DNA from: Anaerolinea sp.
Lineage (GTDB): Bacteria; Chloroflexota; Anaerolineae; Anaerolineales; Anaerolineaceae
Assembly: GCA_013824385.1 (NCBI GenBank)
Contig: PNNU01000010.1
Span: forward strand, 1 to 20,947
Direction of reading: 5' to 3'
Length of the DNA stretch: 20,947 nt
Below the pieces are notes generated by a model. It made no database searches, was not told the DNA's origin, and saw only the letters and a list, made by a program, of their open reading frames with translations. The position numbers were made by a program, and so were the translations under genes. Below are positions 15,699-20,947 of the stretch, one piece after another (the stretch's first letter is position 1; every line of letters begins with the position of its first letter).

Positions 15699-15766
15699 CC
15701 GTGGCGCAATGGATAGCGTGCCGGCCTCCGAAGCCGTTGGTGTGGGTTCGAATCCCACCGGGGACA
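15695..15766 (+). tRNA. tRNA-Arg (anticodon CCG)
   Basis: A 72-base cloverleaf: acceptor GTCCCCG/CGGGGAC with discriminator A, D arm GCGC-GCGT, anticodon loop CTCCGAA (CCG, reads CGG), a 4-base variable loop, and T arm GTGGG-TTCGAAT-CCCAC. The first anticodon-stem pair is C-T, a mismatch. CCA is not encoded. A terminator follows at 15801. Confidence 0.96.
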
Positions 15767-15800
15767 CTTCCTATAAGCAAAGCTGCACCACTTTTTACCG

Positions 15801-15822
15801 ACTCCCTGTAGGGGAGTTTTTT
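15801..15822 (+). terminator. Terminator after tRNA-Arg
   Basis: ACTCCC/GGGAGT stem with a 5-base loop followed by six T residues on the plus strand. Confidence 0.85.
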
Positions 15823-15855
15823 ATATGGAATTAATATAAATTGAACAAAACCACA

Positions 15856-15884
15856 TTGACAATCAGTTTATACAAGTGTACTAT
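15856..15884 (+). promoter_or_regulatory. Strong sigma70-like promoter of a candidate small RNA
   Basis: Perfect TTGACA (15856-15861), 17-base spacer, TACTAT (15879-15884). A TACA-N2-TGTA dyad (15871-15880) overlaps the -10 region and could be a repressor site. No protein gene follows on this strand for over 700 bases. Confidence 0.6.
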
Positions 15885-15890
15885 AAGTGC

Positions 15891-15951
15891 ATCATGATGA
15901 CTGGAATAGCCTAAGGTTTCGACCGACCGCGAATACCAGTCAATTTTATTT
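15891..15951 (+). ncRNA. Candidate small RNA of about 60 bases
   Basis: Transcription from the promoter at 15856-15884 would start near 15891 and reach a hairpin whose outer stem TGACTGG/CCAGTCA (15898-15904 with 15936-15942) is followed by ATTTTATTT, like an intrinsic terminator. A TTCG/CGAA inner stem is also possible. The only frame is a six-codon ATGATGACTGGAATAGCCTAA without Shine-Dalgarno. The end overlaps, in antisense, the last codons of the NYN gene. No known RNA family is recognised. Confidence 0.35.
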
Positions 15952-16446
15952 AAGGCTCTGTTTGATATCGTTGATAAAAATAAGATAATTGCTAAATTCT
16001 CTTAGCAAGCTCGAAAATTGATTTTTGTTGGGGATCAAAACATGCTTCAGCTTATCCTTCTGATGAAGATACTCAATCAAGCAATGGTAATCTCCGTCAC
16101 CTGAAACAATGATCGCCTTATCATAATTTGGATATTCAATCATAGTATGTAATACTAATTCTGCATCGACATTACCTTTAACCTCACCATCTTTGTTTTG
16201 AATAGTGGGTTTAAATATTATGATATAACCAATCGAATTTAATGATTTGTATAGCTTTTCATTCCCTTTAACGCGACCAATAAATAGGAATTGTTTGGAC
16301 ACACCATATTTATTCTTTAGATAGAAGAAGAATTTTTTAAAATTCAGTTCCCACCCCTGATATATCAGGATATTGTTTTTAACGATATCTTTTTTGACAC
16401 CAAGATTCAAATTCTAACTATCAATGAAAACATAAATTGAGTCGAT
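15946..16446 (-). pseudogene. NYN/PIN-like RNase gene broken at its 5' end (amber codon, lost start)
   Basis: From a TTG at 16410 the frame gives an intact NYN (LabA/DUF88-type) domain: KGNVDAELVLHTM and KAIIVSGDGDYHCLIEYL hold the conserved acidic residues. The family's first strand is missing from that reading but is encoded just upstream in the same frame: IYVFIDS, then TAG (16416-16414), then NLNLGVKKD. Relatives normally read FIDSQNL there, so the TAG looks like a CAG-to-TAG change. A GGGAGG Shine-Dalgarno (16457-16452) lies 5 bases before ATC (16446-16444), where an ATG is expected, and no other start codon lies between it and the TAG. Thus the start and one codon appear mutated while the rest is preserved: a young pseudogene, or an unusual expression mode. 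NYN domains are metal-dependent nucleases; without Asp of FIDS the short form should be inactive. Confidence 0.75.
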
Positions 16447-16655
16447 ATTAGCCTCCCTCTAAATTACATAATTAATTATATATTAGGTATGAATTGAATT
16501 CAAGCTCATTTTGATGCCCAAAGATTATTCTTGTACCTTGAATTTAAGTAATTGAGTAGCAGGATGTTTATATTTCGCTGATAATCTTCTAATACTATAT
16601 TCATCAGGCTGTGTTAACATTTTAACAATTGAAAAAGAGTTTTAAGGAGTAAAAA

Positions 16656-17363
16656 ATGTACTTTGGTGGATACGGACTTTATCTTCTCTTCAGTTTGCCT
16701 GCCCTGCTGCTTGGTTTATGGGCGCAGGCCAAGGTGAAGGGAGCTTTTAACAAATATTCCAAGGTGGGTACCACCACCGGCTTGACCGGCGCGGAAGTGG
16801 CCCGCCGCATGCTCGACAGCAACGGCTTGAACTCCGTACAGATCGAAGAAGTCAGCGGTAATCTCAGCGACCACTATGATCCTTCCAAAAAGGTGCTGCG
16901 CTTGAGCACAGGTGTTTACCGCAGCCCCAGTGTGGCGGCAGCCGGTGTGGCCGCCCACGAAAGCGGACACGCACTTCAAGATCAGGAGAATTACGGTCCA
17001 CTGAAGATCAGAAGCTTCATGGTACCCTCTGTACAGATCGGAAGCTGGCTGGGACCCATTATCTTCATGGTTGGCCTCTATTTATCCTCGCAGGTTGGCA
17101 CCACGATCGCGTGGGCTGGTCTTGCACTCTTTACCATCACGGCTGTGTTTTCACTGATCACCCTGCCTGTTGAACTGGATGCAAGCAACCGCGCCAAAGC
17201 CTGGCTGTCAGGATCTGGCATCATTTACTCAAGCGAGAACGAGGGTGTCAGCAAAGTGCTTGATGCCGCGGCCTGGACTTACGTGGCGGGCGCACTGCAA
17301 GCAGTGACGACTGTTCTCTATTATGTATTTTTGTTGACCGGAAGATCATCCAGAAGAGATTAG
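16656..17363 (+). CDS. yugP: YugP-type membrane zinc metallopeptidase
   Basis: 235 residues, the size of the YugP family (Zn_peptidase_2). An N-terminal membrane helix (LYLLFSLPALLLGLW), a cytosolic or interfacial part with TGAEVARRMLDSNGL (43-57) and LSDHYDP (70-76), the zinc site AAHESGHALQDQ (His101, Glu102, His105), then two membrane spans (IIFMVGLYL and IAWAGLALFTITAVFSLI) and a final one near the C-terminus (VTTVLYYVFLL). Substrate unknown. A perfect AAGGAG lies 8 bases before the ATG. The gene stands alone, converging on the MreB-like gene. Confidence 0.92.
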   Translation: MYFGGYGLYLLFSLPALLLGLWAQAKVKGAFNKYSKVGTTTGLTGAEVARRMLDSNGLNSVQIEEVSGNLSDHYDPSKKVLRLSTGVYRSPSVAAAGVAAHESGHALQDQENYGPLKIRSFMVPSVQIGSWLGPIIFMVGLYLSSQVGTTIAWAGLALFTITAVFSLITLPVELDASNRAKAWLSGSGIIYSSENEGVSKVLDAAAWTYVAGALQAVTTVLYYVFLLTGRSSRRD

Positions 17364-17423
17364 ATTAATCGTCTGAACCTTCTGAAATCGTAAATCAATA
17401 ATAAAATCAAACCCTAGATAATA

Positions 17424-17456
17424 AGACTCCCGCGGTTTTAATAACCGCGGGAGTCT
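17424..17456. terminator. 14-bp GC-rich hairpin downstream of yugP
   Basis: AGACTCCCGCGGTT pairs perfectly with its complement around a 5-base loop. No T run follows on plus; TTATTATCT follows on minus, so it may serve mainly the MreB-like gene's transcript. Confidence 0.75.
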
Positions 17457-17471
17457 ACCCTTATTAGTGAA

Positions 17472-17512
17472 AGAATCGGAAATCTGTTTTAAGATTTCCG
17501 ATTCTGTTTTTA
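17472..17512 (+). terminator. Rho-independent terminator between yugP and the MreB-like gene
   Basis: AGAATCGGAAATCT pairs perfectly with its complement (14 bp, 6-base loop) and is followed by GTTTTTATT on the plus strand. It ends next to the stop codon of the convergent gene. Confidence 0.88.
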
Positions 17513-18520
17513 TTATCCAGAAGCAAGACTTCTTTTGAGCAGATCTTTCATTTCAAGGGCTTTGACAGCACCTTCCACCGTGCAGGTCAGCGGATTATCG
17601 ACCATGTACACAGGGATGCCTATTGAGCGCGTCAGGAACTTATCCACACCACGCAGCAGCGATCCGCCGCCGCACATGGCCGCACCACGGTCAATGATGT
17701 CTGAGACAAGCTCAGGAGGCGTGCGCTCAAGGACTTTTTTGATCACTTTTACAAGTTCAGTCAGTGGTTCTTGAACCGCTTCAACAATATCGTCGGTGGT
17801 GAGCACAACCGGTCTGGGCAGGCTGGTGACTTGATCCTGACCCTGCACTTCAAGAGATAACTGCTGGTCTTGAGGAGTGGCAGCACCAATGGTGATCTTG
17901 GCGTGTTCTGCGGTGGGTGCTCCAATGATCACACCAAAGCGTTTGCGCACATAATTGACAATGGCTTCGTCCAATTCCTGGCCGCCCGTGCGGGCCGCGT
18001 CACCTGAAACAATACCGTTTAAGCTGATGATGGCGACCTGGTTGACACCACCGCCCAGGCTGATAACCATGTTGCCTGATGGAGTACCTACTGGCAGATC
18101 AACGCCCAAGGCTGCGGCTAGCGGCTGCGGTACCAAATAAACTTCACGACCACCGGCGCCAATCCCCGCTTCGTGGACGGCTCTGCCTTCCACGCTTGTA
18201 ACGCCATATGGAACGGTGATCATCATACGCGGGCGGAATAACCGCATCGGTCCGCACACCTTTTTAGTCAGGTATTTGAGAAGTGTCTCGGTAACTTCAT
18301 ATTCCGCGATCACACCGTGGCGAAGGGGTCGCACAACCTCCATGGTATCAGGAACACGACCTTCCATGTTTTTCGCGGCCTGCCCCCATTCAACCATTTT
18401 ATCCTCATCAATGACAATAGCCACGATGGTAGGTTCCTGCAAAAGGATTTGCGTTCCTTCTGCAAATATTGTATTGGATGTGCCCAGGTCGATACCCAGG
18501 TCTCTTGTAATGCCTGCCAT
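17513..18520 (-). CDS. Divergent MreB-like actin-fold protein
   Basis: 335 residues, MreB size. The phosphate-1 loop DLGIDLGTSNTIF (7-19) and GRVPDTMEVVRPLRHGVIAE and CGGGSLLRGVDKFL (adenosine region) place it in the MreB/Mbl family. Two positions normally needed for ATP hydrolysis differ: the EEPMAAA motif reads PQPLAAA (131-137, Glu to Gln132) and the phosphate-2 DIGGGT motif reads SLGGGVN (154-160, Asp to Ser154). The protein may bind nucleotide and form filaments without normal turnover. MreB guides the cell-wall elongation machinery at the inner membrane; whether this paralogue does is unknown. No mreC/mreD is nearby. AAGGA sits 10 bases before the ATG. The stop lies beside two hairpins. 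Confidence 0.88.
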   Translation of the reverse strand: MAGITRDLGIDLGTSNTIFAEGTQILLQEPTIVAIVIDEDKMVEWGQAAKNMEGRVPDTMEVVRPLRHGVIAEYEVTETLLKYLTKKVCGPMRLFRPRMMITVPYGVTSVEGRAVHEAGIGAGGREVYLVPQPLAAALGVDLPVGTPSGNMVISLGGGVNQVAIISLNGIVSGDAARTGGQELDEAIVNYVRKRFGVIIGAPTAEHAKITIGAATPQDQQLSLEVQGQDQVTSLPRPVVLTTDDIVEAVQEPLTELVKVIKKVLERTPPELVSDIIDRGAAMCGGGSLLRGVDKFLTRSIGIPVYMVDNPLTCTVEGAVKALEMKDLLKRSLASG

Positions 18521-18703
18521 AATTGTGATTTCCTTAATGCTTTATTGTTGTTTTTATCTGTGAATTCTATAAATAAATTCAATCAGAAATAAATCATACC
18601 CAATGAGTTAACCAAGTATGGATAACTATTGCTTTATTTTACTTCATAATATTGCTAATTTTGCCAATAATGAATTTACCGCGAGTTGCACACCTGCCCT
18701 ATC

Positions 18704-19276
18704 TCAAGAAAAATATTGCAGTGCCATACGAACCCTTGATTCGAGATCAGTTGGTGCATCTTTGGGGATCATTTGCAGTGCAGTCTGCGCCTCAACCACG
18801 CTATAACCGAGGCTGGTGAGCGCATCGATCACATCGGCATCCACGTCTCTAATTGTTGAAAGCGGTGATCCTGATCCTTTTTTGACCTTGCCCTGAAGCT
18901 GAAGCACGATGCTTTGCGCCGTCTTCTTGCCAACACCGGATACCCGGCTGAATACATCTGCCTGCTCCTGGATCACAGCATTGCATACAATATCCAGGGA
19001 TAAGGTGGAAAGAATAGCGAGTGCCGTTCGTGGACCCACCCCATTGGTACTCAATAACATTACAAACATATCCCGTTCTTCGATGGATTCAAAGCCAAAC
19101 AGAGTTAATGAATCTTCTTTTACCACCAGATAAGTGAAAAGAGCAATGACGTGATGCAGTTCAACATCACGGCTGACATTGGACGGTACAAATACTCTGA
19201 ATCCGATGCCTGAGACAGTGACCACGATGCTGTCGTCCAATACCTGGGTTACATTACCTTCAATGGATGCGATCAT
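18704..19276 (-). CDS. ruvA: Holliday junction branch-migration protein RuvA
   Basis: 190 residues from MIASIEGNVTQVL, the usual RuvA start. The frame is open 45 bases further but that part overlaps the methylase gene; AAAGG lies 8 bases before 19276. Domain I (OB fold) has GIGFRVFVPSNVS, domain II the helix-hairpin-helix pairs GVGPRTALAILS and GVGKKTAQSIVLQLQGKV, and domain III the C-terminal three-helix unit ending in RVRMALQYFS that contacts RuvB. RuvA binds four-way junctions and loads RuvB. ruvB is not in this window. It is last in the yebC-ruvC-methylase-ruvA operon, 10 bases behind the methylase. Confidence 0.95.
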   Translation of the reverse strand: MIASIEGNVTQVLDDSIVVTVSGIGFRVFVPSNVSRDVELHHVIALFTYLVVKEDSLTLFGFESIEERDMFVMLLSTNGVGPRTALAILSTLSLDIVCNAVIQEQADVFSRVSGVGKKTAQSIVLQLQGKVKKGSGSPLSTIRDVDADVIDALTSLGYSVVEAQTALQMIPKDAPTDLESRVRMALQYFS

Positions 19277-19286
19277 AATGAACCTT

Positions 19287-20090
19287 TCACTTTGTCTGCT
19301 GGTGCTGCCAGGCGATTTCATACAAGACTATGGAAGAAGCAACGGCCAGGTTGAGTGAATCTGCATTCCCTAACATCGGGATCGACACAACGTCTTCACA
19401 GATGGCTGCCAATGGTTCGGGTAATCCTTCACGTTCACTGCCCATCAATAATATGCCATTGGTTGGAAAGTGATATTTGCGATAATCTGTTGCTGCAGCG
19501 TCTGATGTGCCAGTGACTTGTAGTTTGTTCTTTTTGACCCACCTTATAAAACCCTGTGTGGTACCTTTAATAATTTGTTTGGTGAATACTGCCCCCATAC
19601 TGGCCCGAATGGCTGAAGGGTCGTAGGGATCGGTGCAATGATCCAACAGGATCACGCCTGCACCGCCCATGCCGTCCAAAGTGCGCAGAATCGTCCCCAG
19701 ATTGCCAGGGTCTGCCACTTGATACAAGGCAATCCAGATACCGTTAGTGGGGCAGGTTGTTTCATCAAGTTCAGTCCATTTTTGTTGCGCCACTGCTGCC
19801 AGTCCTTGCGGTCCGTCTTTGCCAGATATGGATTCAAAGACTTCTTTGCTTACTTCGAGAATCGGAACGCTCTTGCATTCAGCTTCTTCTACAACTTCAA
19901 CAGCTTTGGCACTGCCTAACAAATCCCGCGCTACAATCAACTGCGTGATCCATTGACCGGCTTCCAGCGCTTCAATCACGATGCGGATACCTTCCAGAAA
20001 GAACAGACCGCTTTCAACACGATATTTCCTATCCCTAAGTTTTCGGATCAGTTTGATTTGCGGATTGGCAGTACTAGTGATGATATCCAT
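19287..20090 (-). CDS. SpoU/TrmH family RNA methyltransferase
   Basis: 267 residues from MDIITSTANPQIKLIRKL, one base after the ruvC stop; the longer open frame runs into ruvC and is not used. The N-terminal SpoU substrate-binding domain (FFLEGIRIVIEALEAG) is followed by the trefoil-knot SAM domain: motif 1 ADPGNLGTILRTLDGMG, motif 2 ILLMGSEREGLPEPL, motif 3 SIPMLGNADSLNLAVASSIV. The family 2'-O-methylates rRNA or tRNA riboses; RlmB-like rRNA methylation is possible but the target cannot be read from the sequence. Placement between ruvC and ruvA is unusual for this enzyme and suggests simple co-transcription. Confidence 0.92.
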   Translation of the reverse strand: MDIITSTANPQIKLIRKLRDRKYRVESGLFFLEGIRIVIEALEAGQWITQLIVARDLLGSAKAVEVVEEAECKSVPILEVSKEVFESISGKDGPQGLAAVAQQKWTELDETTCPTNGIWIALYQVADPGNLGTILRTLDGMGGAGVILLDHCTDPYDPSAIRASMGAVFTKQIIKGTTQGFIRWVKKNKLQVTGTSDAAATDYRKYHFPTNGILLMGSEREGLPEPLAAICEDVVSIPMLGNADSLNLAVASSIVLYEIAWQHQQTK

Positions 20091-20091
20091 T

Positions 20092-20586
20092 CTATTGCGC
20101 CAGCCTTTTTTTGTAGCCGATGGAGTGCAAGTGACAAATAGCGATTGCCAGTGCATCAGCAGCATCATCCGGCTTGGGAAGTTCTTCAAGTGACAACATG
20201 GTTTGCACCATAATCTGTACCTGTCGTTTTTCAGCAGCACCATAACCGGTCACTGCCAATTTTACTTCCTGGGGGGAATATTCGGCAATCTCCACCCCCG
20301 CTTCAGCCATTGCCAGAAGGATCACTCCCCTTGCTTGACCTACTGCCAGTGCGGTGGTTACATTCTTCTGGAAAAACAATTTCTCCACCGCGCCAGTTTG
20401 AGGTCGGTGGAGATTAATAAGCTCACTCATTTCTTTAAAGATGATCTGTAAACGTTTTTCGGCTGTTTCGGTATGAGAGGTCTTGATCACACCATATTTT
20501 ACAGCGCGTAAACTTCCGATTTCATCTTCTTCAACGATCGCATATCCGGTCGTTTCAGTGCCAGGATCCACTCCCAATGCCAGCAT
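20092..20586 (-). CDS. ruvC: Holliday junction resolvase RuvC
   Basis: 164 residues, full length. The RNase-H-like catalytic acids are all present: Asp7 (LALGVDPG), Glu68 (AVEKLFF), Asp141 and Asp144 (PKPDDAADALAIAICH). RuvC cuts four-way junctions symmetrically with the RuvAB motor. The ATG lies 5 bases after the yebC stop; the Shine-Dalgarno must lie inside yebC. The stop is separated from the methylase start by one base, so translation is coupled. Confidence 0.96.
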   Translation of the reverse strand: MLALGVDPGTETTGYAIVEEDEIGSLRAVKYGVIKTSHTETAEKRLQIIFKEMSELINLHRPQTGAVEKLFFQKNVTTALAVGQARGVILLAMAEAGVEIAEYSPQEVKLAVTGYGAAEKRQVQIMVQTMLSLEELPKPDDAADALAIAICHLHSIGYKKRLAQ

Positions 20587-20591
20587 CGAGC

Positions 20592-20947
20592 CTACTCGGA
20601 TTCGAGAGCCGCCATTGCTGCATCTGAGATTTTGAGGTTGGAATACACGTTTTGGACATCGTCCAACTCTTCGAGGTTTTCAATGGTGCGTAAAACCTGA
20701 AGTGTGTCTTCGACACCTAATTCCATTTCGTTGGTGGGGATCATGCTCAACCCGGCTTCATCAGGCATCATATTGGCTGCTCTGAAACGATCATTGAGCG
20801 TTTTGAAGCATTCAACAGGTGCCACAACATTGATCTCGCCGTCATCTTCATTTACATCATCCGCGCCGCCTTCAACTGCCAGTTCGAATACTTTTTCAAA
20901 ATCATATTTTTTGGCGTCAAAGGAATAAGTTGCCGCGCGCTTGAATT
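20592..20947 (-). CDS. yebC: YebC/PmpR family protein, N-terminus beyond window
   Basis: The frame is open to the window edge (about 118 codons). From the edge it reads FKRAATYSFDAKKYDFEKVF, ELAVEGGADDVNEDDGEI, and ends ELDDVQNVYSNLKISDAAMA, the C-terminal domains of YebC (TACO1-type translation/transcription regulator family). The internal ATG at 20825 is not the start. YebC-ruvC-ruvA order is common in bacteria. The family helps ribosomes at difficult sequences and some members act as DNA-binding regulators. Confidence 0.95.
   Translation of the reverse strand, partial: FKRAATYSFDAKKYDFEKVFELAVEGGADDVNEDDGEINVVAPVECFKTLNDRFRAANMMPDEAGLSMIPTNEMELGVEDTLQVLRTIENLEELDDVQNVYSNLKISDAAMAALESE

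Noticed and set aside
15695..15766. Integration site (att) at the tRNA
   Set aside because: Repeats are at the tRNA 5' side, no integrase is present, and no copy of the tRNA 3' end was seen in the window.
15856..16446. Type III-like toxin-antitoxin pair (NYN nuclease plus RNA)
   Set aside because: There are no tandem RNA repeats, the RNA is antisense and outside the operon, and the nuclease gene is broken; kept only as a small-RNA candidate.

Overview
The window looks like a chromosomal segment of a bacterium, most likely Chloroflexota of the Anaerolineae type. That is an inference from gene content (yebC-ruvC-rRNA/tRNA methylase-ruvA cluster, divergent MreB-like ATPase, YugP-type membrane metalloprotease, DUF4342 protein, lipoprotein M1 peptidase) and from good Shine-Dalgarno sites with mixed base composition; there is no rRNA or marker gene to prove it.

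Layout. 1-1844 (minus): AT-rich surface-glycan genes, a truncated family-2 glycosyltransferase and a GT11 fucosyltransferase. 2069-3166 (plus): a CPBP membrane protease, closed by a strong hairpin terminator. 3224-5760 (minus): glpD and proC. 5812-9682 (minus): a tightly packed, G+C-rich four-gene cassette consisting of a RecA/ImuA-like protein, a small acidic-tailed protein, a family-B DNA polymerase with eroded catalytic motifs, and an SRAP (YedK/HMCES) protein. 9683-10246: a gene-poor gap with degenerate short repeats, a possible gene remnant and a terminator. 10247-11812 (minus): an FkbM-type methyltransferase with a long unrecognised N-terminal half. 12055-13557 (minus): a lipoprotein gluzincin (M1-like), divergent from 13583-15566 (plus): dihydrouridine synthase, PAS-like protein, DUF952 protein and DUF4342 protein, then tRNA-Arg(CCG). 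15856-16446: a candidate small RNA next to a broken NYN-domain gene. 16656-17363 (plus): YugP-like protease, converging through two strong hairpins on a MreB-like gene (17513-18520, minus). 18704-20947 (minus): yebC (partial)-ruvC-SpoU/TrmH methylase-ruvA.

The most interesting part is the cassette at 5812-9716. Its promoter has TTGACA and TATAAT boxes 16 bases apart. The spacer holds a near-perfect dyad of the GAAC-N4-GTTC type (the Gram-positive LexA/SOS box form), and the -10 box lies so close to the ATG that the mRNA is probably leaderless. The first protein has a degenerate RecA-like fold and ends in a QPALF motif of the beta-clamp-binding type. The polymerase keeps motif A but has lost all the exonuclease acidic residues I can locate and the second Asp of motif C. 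The fourth gene is SRAP, a sensor and shield of abasic sites. By analogy with ImuA-ImuB-DnaE2, and with the archaeal PolB2/Dpo2 damage-tolerance polymerase, I propose an SOS-controlled, PolB-based translesion 'mutasome' coupled to abasic-site protection.

Other points of interest are a MreB-like ATPase lacking residues normally needed for ATP hydrolysis, an NYN RNase gene with an amber codon and a lost start codon beside a promoter-hairpin unit, and a hairpin formed between the tRNA-Arg leader and the tRNA 5' end.
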